From contig NZ_CAMYIC010000020.1 of assembly GCF_947258355.1 (NCBI RefSeq), positions 1-64,000 of the forward strand: 64,000 nt of DNA, in the 5' to 3' direction. Under the pieces are notes generated by a model. The model was not told the DNA's origin. It searched no databases and was given only the letters and a program-made list of their open reading frames with translations. Source of the stretch: an uncultured Allomuricauda sp. (GTDB lineage Bacteria > Bacteroidota > Bacteroidia > Flavobacteriales > Flavobacteriaceae). Made by a program: the position numbers and the translations under genes. Below are positions 54,079-60,986 of the stretch, piece after piece; position 1 is the stretch's first letter, and every line of letters starts with the position of its first letter.

Positions 54079-54702
54079 TTATAAATAACCTTTGTTTTTA
54101 TATTGATTCACAATTCTATTAAGAAATACTTCGATCTCTCGGTTTGTTCTATAAATCACCGATGGCTTTTCATGGAAATCCAAAAGGGATTTCACCAAAT
54201 TTTTTAACGATTGTTCATGCTTTGATTTATTGGGTGTGTAGGTTCTGGTATCAAAATTTTGGTAAAAATCACCCATGGAAAATTGCCCGATCAATTCACC
54301 GCCCCATCGGTGCACCAATTTTGCCAAAATGTCTAAATGGGATTTACCTCCTGTAGCCCCGGGAGAGGTGCTTAATAGAAGAATTGGCTTATCTTGAAAA
54401 AAACGCTGATCTACCCTTGAAAGCCAATCAATGTGGTTTTTTAAAAAGGCGGAGGGAAGTCCATTATGCTCAGGGGAGGCCAAAATAAACCCATCGGCCG
54501 AATTAAAAATTTGAAATATTTCTTTCGTTTGAATAGGAATCCCTTTTTTTTCGGTTTCGGGACTATAGATGGGCAATTCGTATAATTTTAGGTCAAGAAT
54601 TTCTATGCCGTTGTCAGGAAATTCCCGTAAGATGTATTCCAGTAGCTTTTGGTTTATGGAATTGTGACTGGTACTTCCGGTAAATGCAATAATTTTTTTC
54701 AT
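54079..54702 (-). CDS. NADPH-dependent FMN reductase
   Basis: 207 residues, flavodoxin-like fold: phosphate loop AFTGSTSHNSINQ at 6-18, PIYSPETEKKG, FILASPEHNGLPSAFLKNHIDW and LLSTSPGATGG. Reduces FMN, quinones or azo compounds. First gene of an operon with the GNAT gene, behind the Crp/Fnr dyad at 54756. Confidence 0.92.
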   Translation of the reverse strand: MKKIIAFTGSTSHNSINQKLLEYILREFPDNGIEILDLKLYELPIYSPETEKKGIPIQTKEIFQIFNSADGFILASPEHNGLPSAFLKNHIDWLSRVDQRFFQDKPILLLSTSPGATGGKSHLDILAKLVHRWGGELIGQFSMGDFYQNFDTRTYTPNKSKHEQSLKNLVKSLLDFHEKPSVIYRTNREIEVFLNRIVNQYKNKGYL

Positions 54703-54726
54703 AATGCGCTGATTCTTATGTCAACG

Positions 54727-54771
54727 CAAACCTATTGCATGGAAGAACCTTTAATCTTAAGGTGTCTTAAG
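54727..54771 (-). promoter_or_regulatory. Crp/Fnr-type promoter of FMN reductase operon
   Basis: Dyad CTTAAGGTGTCTTAAG (54756-54771) centred 29.5 bp upstream of -7 box TAGGTTTG (54734-54727, minus). It lies next to the stop of the first Crp/Fnr gene. Confidence 0.8.
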
Positions 54772-54779
54772 AAATGGAG

Positions 54780-55358
54780 TTATTTAATCTTTTTTCGAAG
54801 GGCACTCAAGAACTCAGGGGTAATGCCCAAGTAGGAAGCAATCATGTATTGTGGTACACGTTGTTCAATGCTTCTATACTTTGACCGGAATTCCAAGTAG
54901 CGCTCTTCGGCCGATTTGCTCATGGAGTTGATGGTTCGGTCCTGTAAGGCAACATAGGCCTTTTCAAATTTCAATCTATAGAATCGTTCTATGGCGGGAA
55001 CTTTATTGTATAGTTCATTGAGGGCGTCTCGATGAATTTGCAACACAGTCGTTGGTTCAAGTGCCTGTACAAATTGTTTGGCGGGAGTTTCGGTTAAATA
55101 GCTGTAGAGGTCGTTTACCCACCACCCTTCAATGCCAAATTGCACAATGTGCTCCTTGGCCTCTTCATCCATGTGATATGCTCTTAAACAGCCTTTGGCA
55201 ATAAATTGCATATGGTTAGATATTTCCCCTGCAAAAAGCAAGACCTCTTTCTTTTTAAGATACTTTTCCTTGTAACTATCAAGCACAATTGATTCCTGTT
55301 CGGTATTTAAATCAATAGTTTCCCTTAAATGTGATAACAGTATTTCCTTTGCATCCAA
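54780..55358 (-). CDS. Crp/Fnr-family transcription regulator (1)
   Basis: 192 residues. Cyclic-nucleotide-binding-like beta-roll (about 10-120), dimer helix and a short C-terminal DNA-binding part (VPQYMIASYLGITPEFLSALRKK). The start appears to be TTG at 55358; an in-frame TAG lies two codons upstream and no ATG occurs before residue 49. The cAMP-contact residues are not evident, so the ligand is unknown. Candidate activator of the dyads described here. Confidence 0.88.
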   Translation of the reverse strand: MDAKEILLSHLRETIDLNTEQESIVLDSYKEKYLKKKEVLLFAGEISNHMQFIAKGCLRAYHMDEEAKEHIVQFGIEGWWVNDLYSYLTETPAKQFVQALEPTTVLQIHRDALNELYNKVPAIERFYRLKFEKAYVALQDRTINSMSKSAEERYLEFRSKYRSIEQRVPQYMIASYLGITPEFLSALRKKIK

Positions 55359-55463
55359 AACCTAATAATTGATTCAGAAAATTAATAAAAGTTAATCAAT
55401 GGAACACAGTTGTTGGATAAATGAACTCATGTTTGGGTCAATCATGAACAGGTTGCGTGGTTA

Positions 55464-55507
55464 TTAACCAAAGTCAATGAGTTCTAAAATATCCCTATTT
55501 ACTTTTG
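55464..55507 (+). promoter_or_regulatory. Crp/Fnr-type promoter of DUF4386 gene
   Basis: Core TTAAC-CAAA-GTCAA (55464-55477) centred 29.5 bp upstream of the perfect -7 box TACTTTTG (55500-55507). Same 15-bp string as at 43339. Confidence 0.8.
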
Positions 55508-55528
55508 TAATAGTTGAACAATATTAGA

Positions 55529-56230
55529 ATGAATTTAAAATTGGCATTAAGAGTATCGGGGTTTGCTTACCTGTTGATTTTTATAACAGGTTTCTATGCA
55601 AATTTCTCTGTATTGGAAACCATGGTTGTTGCTTCGGACCCATCTGCTACGGTCATAAATTTTATGCAATACCATACACAGGTAGGACAGGGCATCTTAG
55701 CCTTTGTGGCCATGCTTACTTTTGATGTGATTCTCGTATTCACCCTTTTCAATGTCACTAAAAAGGTTAGTCGAAAAATATCCGCAATTGCCTCGGGTTT
55801 TCGATTGCTCCATGCCATTGGTTTTGGAATGGCTTTGATGTGTTTGATCGAGATTTACCAAATAACCGATCATTCTTCTGGGGTAGATACCTCTATTCTG
55901 GAAAACTCAGTCATATTTTTTTTACAGAGGTTTGATGAAATTTGGACGATCGGGCTCTTATTTTTTGGAGTTCATTTGGCTTTTTTGGGCTATTTATCCT
56001 TTAAATCCGATTTGGTTCCTAAAAGTATGGGCTATCTATTGTTTTTGGCCGCAATGGGGTATTTGGTAAGCTGTACCGCACAGCTATTAATATCAAATTA
56101 TGCGGAGTATGAACAAGGTTTTGAATTGATGGTGATGGTATTTGGGGTTGTCGGTGAACTAGCCTTTACTATCTGGCTATTGGTAAAAGGGTTTGGGCGA
56201 AATCAGTTGAAAGCAATAGGTAATTTGTAG
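55529..56230 (+). CDS. DUF4386 membrane protein
   Basis: 233 residues from ATG 55529 (a TTG five codons earlier is also in frame). Six to seven hydrophobic segments; the N-terminal LRVSGFAYLLIFITGFYANF and SGFRLLHAIGFGMAL are typical of DUF4386. Function unknown. Single gene between the two Crp/Fnr regulators. Confidence 0.85.
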   Translation: MNLKLALRVSGFAYLLIFITGFYANFSVLETMVVASDPSATVINFMQYHTQVGQGILAFVAMLTFDVILVFTLFNVTKKVSRKISAIASGFRLLHAIGFGMALMCLIEIYQITDHSSGVDTSILENSVIFFLQRFDEIWTIGLLFFGVHLAFLGYLSFKSDLVPKSMGYLLFLAAMGYLVSCTAQLLISNYAEYEQGFELMVMVFGVVGELAFTIWLLVKGFGRNQLKAIGNL

Positions 56231-56246
56231 CGTTAAAGTATACCAA

Positions 56247-56822
56247 TCAATGTTTGGCAATACGCTTTCGAATCCGACTCAATGATTCTGGCTTAACTCC
56301 TAAATAGCTTGCTAAATGGTATTGTGGAACCCGTTGCAGTAGGTCCGGTCTGTTTTCCATAAGGTCGAGGTATCTTTTTTCCGGGCTGGAAATCATAAAC
56401 TGGGCCAATTTATCTTGATATGCTCCAAGTTCCTCTTCCACGGAAACCCTGCAAAGCGATTCAAAGCCAGGTACCCTTTTAAAAAGTTCCTGTTCTTTCT
56501 CCCTGGATAGAACCGCCAATTTACAATCCTCTATGCATTCCAAATAATGATTTGCGGGTACATTGAGATTATAACTTTGTAAGGAGGAAATGGCATCCTT
56601 TTCTACATAAAACTCGGTGGTTCTTTCTTCCCCATCTACTAGATAATATTTTCTTACCAGTCCTTTGATGTTAAAGTAGGACTCATTGGAAACCTGTCCT
56701 TCACGAAGTAAGATGTGCCCTTTTTCGAAGGTTTTGATAGGGATACATTCAGTAACAGCAATCGCCTCTTCCTCATTTAAGGCCAAAGCTCCTTCAAGAA
56801 GTTGTACAATTTCACTTTTCAA
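56247..56822 (-). CDS. Crp/Fnr-family transcription regulator (2)
   Basis: 191 residues, same build as the regulator at 54780: beta-roll (10-120), dimer helix and C-terminal VPQYHLASYLGVKPESLSRIRKR. Differences in the last helix (KPESLSRI against TPEFLSAL) fit two different operator preferences. A palindrome sits just ahead of its start codon. Convergent with the DUF4386 gene. Confidence 0.9.
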   Translation of the reverse strand: MKSEIVQLLEGALALNEEEAIAVTECIPIKTFEKGHILLREGQVSNESYFNIKGLVRKYYLVDGEERTTEFYVEKDAISSLQSYNLNVPANHYLECIEDCKLAVLSREKEQELFKRVPGFESLCRVSVEEELGAYQDKLAQFMISSPEKRYLDLMENRPDLLQRVPQYHLASYLGVKPESLSRIRKRIAKH

Positions 56823-56839
56823 TTTGAAGTTTTAAGTAA

Positions 56840-56864
56840 ATGACATTAGTGTCATGACTAAACT
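56840..56864 (-). promoter_or_regulatory. Operator-like palindrome ahead of regulator 2
   Basis: Perfect 16-bp palindrome ATGACATTAGTGTCAT (56840-56855), core TGACA-N4-TGTCA, 18 bp before the start codon and just downstream of a -7-like TAGTTTAG (56864-56857, minus). The place suits autorepression. The half-site differs from TTAAG/TTAAC. Confidence 0.5.
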
Positions 56865-56942
56865 ATGAAATCATTCAACAACTTTGTTCCAAATCAAATA
56901 ATATTTGGGTTTGTCTTGTATCCTTTAAAAATTATTTCTTTT

Positions 56943-57407
56943 TTATTTTGAGGTTATTCTCAAATAATACCCGTCGGGATCCACCAATCGGAAATCTTCA
57001 AGCCCCCAGTTTTGGTATGTCAAAGGTTCATGTATGGAATATCCGCTCGCTTTTACCTGTTCATAGACTTCTTTGATATCTGCAACTTCCAGCACGATTT
57101 CTACTCCATACCCTTTGTTGATAGGTTTAAGATCAGGATTAAAGTGGTGATTCTTGGAAAGCTTTCTTATTGGGCCTATGCCAATGACCACATTCCCTTT
57201 TCTAACAGGTTGGTAAGACATATTGATTTCCGTGCCTTCCATGGTAAAACCCAGAACCTTAGTGTAGAAGTCTACTGATTTTTTCATATCGGAAGTAAAC
57301 AACTCCATTCTTAAGGTCATTTTATCTTTTTCCGAGTGGTTATCCACTTGCCTGCATGAATTACTCAATACGAAAAGTATTAAAAGAAAAATTTTTATGT
57401 CTTTCAT
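56943..57407 (-). CDS. VOC/glyoxalase-fold lipoprotein
   Basis: 154 residues: lipoprotein signal (lipobox SNSC, Cys18), then one VOC module set (LRMELFTSDMKKSVDFYTKVLGF to FRLVDPDGYYLRI). Secreted, unlike most glyoxalase-fold proteins. Metal ligands cannot be fixed by eye. Has the Crp/Fnr dyad at 57524 upstream. Confidence 0.85.
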   Translation of the reverse strand: MKDIKIFLLILFVLSNSCRQVDNHSEKDKMTLRMELFTSDMKKSVDFYTKVLGFTMEGTEINMSYQPVRKGNVVIGIGPIRKLSKNHHFNPDLKPINKGYGVEIVLEVADIKEVYEQVKASGYSIHEPLTYQNWGLEDFRLVDPDGYYLRITSK

Positions 57408-57494
57408 CTTATTTTGGAGTTTTGTTTTTCAATGGTTTTGTCATCGAAATAGGGGTTGCCTCAATAAATGCTGTTTATTCTATATTTTCAGTTG

Positions 57495-57539
57495 CAAAGG
57501 AATAGAGACGTGGAGTTAAAATACTTAACCTAGGTTAAG
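57495..57539 (-). promoter_or_regulatory. Crp/Fnr-type promoter of VOC lipoprotein gene
   Basis: Perfect 16-bp palindrome CTTAACCTAGGTTAAG (57524-57539, core TTAAC-N4-GTTAA) centred 29.5 bp upstream of TTCCTTTG (57502-57495, minus), a -7 box with one mismatch. Confidence 0.7.
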
Positions 57540-58204
57540 AATTATGCGTAAGGAATGTTTTTGAACTAATCAAAGCTTAAAATGTTTCCAAATAAATAGA
57601 TTCAATTTTCTATTTGCGCATTTAGCAACTCTTGATTTAAGTATGTTTTGATAATTTCCTTCGCATTGGCATCGGCAGTACCATTTTTGAACAATTAAAC
57701 TGTTCACCAAATACGAAATGAAGGCAAAGTGGATTTGGAGTTTCTTGTAATTTCAGAACCAACTTCTCGAGGGGATAGAATAGAAAAGGGATTTAATATG
57801 GATGTCAAGCACGATTAAACGATAAATAAACCATGTATTTCATCTAATTTTTATCAAAATTAAAGTATAATCATCTGAATAACTGTATATTAGTTTAAAG
57901 TTCATTTTAAACGCCTTACCAGCATAGAGGTTTAGTTCCCCAAGTAATCCTTTAAAAGATTGGACTATGACAACTAAAACTTATGCGTGTCTTTCACATG
58001 AAATTCCGTTAACGGACATACATACCCCTTACATCTGTATTAATGTAAAGTACCCTTTTTCAATAATCAGGAAAATACGGCTCAACCTTTTACTTTTCGC
58101 GAAAGAAATGAGTCAAAGTTGATTCATATCAAAGCTATAGTGCAGATTCAAGAGACCAAATTATAAGGGTCAATCCTTTAAAAATAAACCTTAAACCAAT
58201 CATC
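57540..58204. other. Gene-free stretch
   Basis: About 0.66 kb without a convincing gene. On the minus strand near 57600-57700 a short open stretch reads like protein (GTADANAKEIIKTYLNQ) and ends in a stop, but a stop also closes it upstream, so it may be a gene remnant. Low G+C, no repeats or RNA fold recognised. The leader of the next operon lies at the right end. Confidence 0.5.
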
Positions 58205-58813
58205 ATGAAAGTATCAAACCTTCCTATTGCTTTTTTGGGCATGTTACTGATCTATGCTTGTGGTAATTCCGGAAAAAAGGAAAAATCAACTACAAATAGT
58301 TCGGGGACAGCTATAAAAGCGGAAGCAGGAACAAAAGTGGATTTGGAACAAAAAGGGGATTATACCCAATTGTACACTCCAAGTGCAGATTGCAAACTCA
58401 CCACGGTTCAATTGGCCGATGCCTTAGGATATAATGGAAATCAAGTTGAGGAACAAAGCAATTATCAAGGTAATTGTTGGTATAAAGTAACTCATCCAGG
58501 CGATTTCACTGTCAATTATGGCATTAGTCTTGAAAAATGGGGAGATGCGAACATCATAGAGGATGAAATTAAAAATGGGTTAAAGGAAGAAATGATTGAT
58601 ATTCGGATAAGCAATTCCGGGGACACATACATAAAGAGACACCCAGCACAAGGCTTTCTGCTATTGTTGAACACAAATTATGGGAATCCCATAAAAATCA
58701 GTTATAATTACTTGAATACGAATGGATTGAAGCTAACTGATTCTCAGAAAGATGAACGGCGAAAGAATACCTATAAAATTGCCAATTATCTCATTGATCA
58801 ATATAAAAACTAG
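58205..58813 (+). CDS. Lipoprotein of unknown function
   Basis: 202 residues. Lipobox IYAC (Cys19), a Lys/Ser/Thr linker, then a compact domain with Cys pairs (PSADCKLTT and NYQGNCWYKV) that may form a disulfide. No family recognised. Starts a three-gene operon (5-bp gap, then 1-nt overlap) of envelope proteins. Confidence 0.75.
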   Translation: MKVSNLPIAFLGMLLIYACGNSGKKEKSTTNSSGTAIKAEAGTKVDLEQKGDYTQLYTPSADCKLTTVQLADALGYNGNQVEEQSNYQGNCWYKVTHPGDFTVNYGISLEKWGDANIIEDEIKNGLKEEMIDIRISNSGDTYIKRHPAQGFLLLLNTNYGNPIKISYNYLNTNGLKLTDSQKDERRKNTYKIANYLIDQYKN

Positions 58814-58818
58814 ATAAA

Positions 58819-60213
58819 ATGAAACCATCACAAAACATTCTGTTGTTCGGTTTTTTGTTCTTTGCAGTTTTTCAAGGACTTGCTCAACCTTTTACATTGG
58901 ACAAAGCCATACAACCAGTAGAACTAAAATTACTGGCCGATACTAGAGAGGGGCACGAGGGAGAATTGGGCATAGTTTATTTTAACCGCCTGTCCGATTC
59001 CGTTAACTACCACTTCGTGACAGGACATGACTTATACAACTTTGTAGATGTATTGGTAACAAGTATAGATGGTACACCCTTGAAGGTGAGTTTGGCCAAA
59101 GATAATTGGAAGGTGGTGCAAGCGGAACAAAATACAGCCAATTCCCAAGATGGGATAGTGGATTTCAAAGTCCGGACCTGGGGAAGTTTTGGGATTAAAA
59201 TAGAAACGGATGAGCCGAAGAACTCTCTTTATAACATAACTGTTTTGGCCAGTCCCGAAAAGAAAACATACTTGGGAAGTGCCTTTAGGTCAATCAATAA
59301 AGACGAAATGACAGCCAGTGGTACACCCCCACCCAACGAAGCTGACGAAGGTGGTGGAGATGGTGGAAAGACAAATTATCTGCTATACATTGCTCTTGGG
59401 ATTGCCTTATTGGTTATTGGTATTTTGGCCGGAAAGCTTATGGGAAGAAAAGGAAAAGGCGCTACGGTGATTTTAGTGTTGATGTCGCTTATGCCTTTAG
59501 GAAGCTTTGCACAGGAAGAAGGTGCAGTATTGACCATGGAAGAATTTGAAGTCTGGAAAGAAGAACAGGATTCAAAACATGAAATGGTTATGAGGCAATT
59601 GAAAATCTTGGAAAGCGAACGCAAAGCAGTGGATAAAGCAGTCGGGAATTTGGATAAGACCATTTCCACCATAAGGAAACAATGGGACAACGTAAAATTA
59701 CTCTATAATACGTACAACAATGGATTGGGTAAGTGTGTCAGTTCAACTCCACCGGCACAGGGTCCATCCATACCATCCATTTGCACCGATATGTACTTTG
59801 ATGACAATGGTGATATATCGGAAGAAGAAGACCAAGAGTGCGCAGAATGCTTTTTAGAAGCCCGTAAGAATTTCAACAACCTCAGATATCAATTTGAAAA
59901 ACTGGCCACTATATATAAGTGCACCAAGGACTTTTCCAATGCGGCAATTTCCTTTGGGGATGATGTCTCTGGGTTTACTCCAGGGGGAGTAGGAGGATTG
60001 GCGTGGCAAACACAACGAAGAAATATCGAAAAGTCCATAACTGAACTGGAACAAGCCTATGATAACAAATACGCTGAATTCCTACAGAGTTTAGCGGATT
60101 CAATGAAGGAACTCAATATTTGTGAGGCAAAATATGGGGTGGAAGACTGGTACGACCGGTTCGGCTATATGTATTTTGAATTTATGCAGGAAAAATATCG
60201 AAGGAAAGACTAA
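58819..60213 (+). CDS. Envelope protein with central membrane segments and coiled coil
   Basis: 464 residues: signal peptide (1-22, cut near GLA-Q), beta-rich N-terminal domain (about 25-160), Gly/Asp-rich linker, membrane segment (about 187-209), basic loop KGKG, second hydrophobic stretch that looks like an internal signal peptide (about 214-231, LGSFAQ), then a long coiled coil (about 245-290) and a helical domain with several Cys. The second half may be a once-separate secreted protein fused to the first. Not recognised. Confidence 0.75.
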   Translation: MKPSQNILLFGFLFFAVFQGLAQPFTLDKAIQPVELKLLADTREGHEGELGIVYFNRLSDSVNYHFVTGHDLYNFVDVLVTSIDGTPLKVSLAKDNWKVVQAEQNTANSQDGIVDFKVRTWGSFGIKIETDEPKNSLYNITVLASPEKKTYLGSAFRSINKDEMTASGTPPPNEADEGGGDGGKTNYLLYIALGIALLVIGILAGKLMGRKGKGATVILVLMSLMPLGSFAQEEGAVLTMEEFEVWKEEQDSKHEMVMRQLKILESERKAVDKAVGNLDKTISTIRKQWDNVKLLYNTYNNGLGKCVSSTPPAQGPSIPSICTDMYFDDNGDISEEEDQECAECFLEARKNFNNLRYQFEKLATIYKCTKDFSNAAISFGDDVSGFTPGGVGGLAWQTQRRNIEKSITELEQAYDNKYAEFLQSLADSMKELNICEAKYGVEDWYDRFGYMYFEFMQEKYRRKD

Positions 60214-60620
60214 TGAAAGCAAAGAAAATAAAGTTCATGTTATTGGTATCCATTTGCTTGGGTACATGGTTGTGCTGCAAATCAGTGGATTCTGTGGTAA
60301 CCCCTACCAATACAAGTATTATTGGATCTTGGGAAGGGTGTGATGGACGTGTCGTTACCTTTTCGAAGGATGAAAGTGGAAAAATTATAGGCCACTACAC
60401 CAAACTTGCAGGACTTGTGAGGTATAAGTTTTCACAGAACGAGGTAGGTTTCCACTTATCCAAGATGGCTCCCGGTGTTTATGTTGGCCAAGTGAAATGG
60501 CGAAACACATCAGGCAAGGAAACATGGAAAAAAGAAACCATTTTGTTGGAAAATAATATCCTAAAAACGACAAGTTCGGATGATTGTAGCAAAGAATTGA
60601 CTAAAATTAAACAATCATGA
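60213..60620 (+). CDS. Small lipoprotein
   Basis: 135 residues with a lipobox near WLCC (Cys19/20) and a lipocalin-like beta pattern: SIIGSWEGCDGRVVTFSKDESGKIIGHYTK resembles the start of DUF-type 'GTWEG' modules (quoted in part: G-S-W-E-G). Its ATG overlaps the previous stop. Function unknown, probably works with the two genes upstream. Confidence 0.75.
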   Translation: MKAKKIKFMLLVSICLGTWLCCKSVDSVVTPTNTSIIGSWEGCDGRVVTFSKDESGKIIGHYTKLAGLVRYKFSQNEVGFHLSKMAPGVYVGQVKWRNTSGKETWKKETILLENNILKTTSSDDCSKELTKIKQS

Positions 60621-60986
60621 GTCTTTCGATTTTATGCCTTAATCATTTTGGCTCTGATTTATCCTTTTTAACGAACAAAATTATAGCCATTTCATAAATA
60701 GTGCGGTTTATCGTCTTTTTTATCCCCCTGTTTGGACTGTACCACTTCCCAGTTAGGGATTTATTGAAAATTCCTCTATTTGCAAAAGTTCAATAAGACG
60801 ATAAGCTTTTTTCAAGTGGTTGCTTTTAATGATTGCCAATATCCGGCATAGTCAAAAAGCTCCAATCCGTCTGTACAACAAACCAAGAATTTGCAAAAAA
60901 ACCAGGATGTCGGTCACTTGGTTTTCTTCCCGACCGGGAAGGATCTGCCGTGGCGCCCGACACCCGTTTTGGGTGCTAAATCAAAA
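60621..60986. other. Intergenic stretch with short inverted repeats
   Basis: 366 bp without a gene. The right half is G+C-rich, like the EF-G-like gene that follows. It contains the inverted repeat CTTCCCG-AC-CGGGAAG (60926-60941) and ACACCC/GGGTGC near 60960, neither with a proper T tract, so they are poor terminators. Confidence 0.5.

Noticed and set aside
57600..57700. Minus-strand stretch reading like a protein end
   Set aside because: Only about 28 codons between stops, no start ATG and no family recognised; kept as a possible remnant only.
60926..60941. Hairpin CTTCCCG/CGGGAAG as terminator of the EF-G-like gene
   Set aside because: Two-base loop and no T tract on the minus strand.
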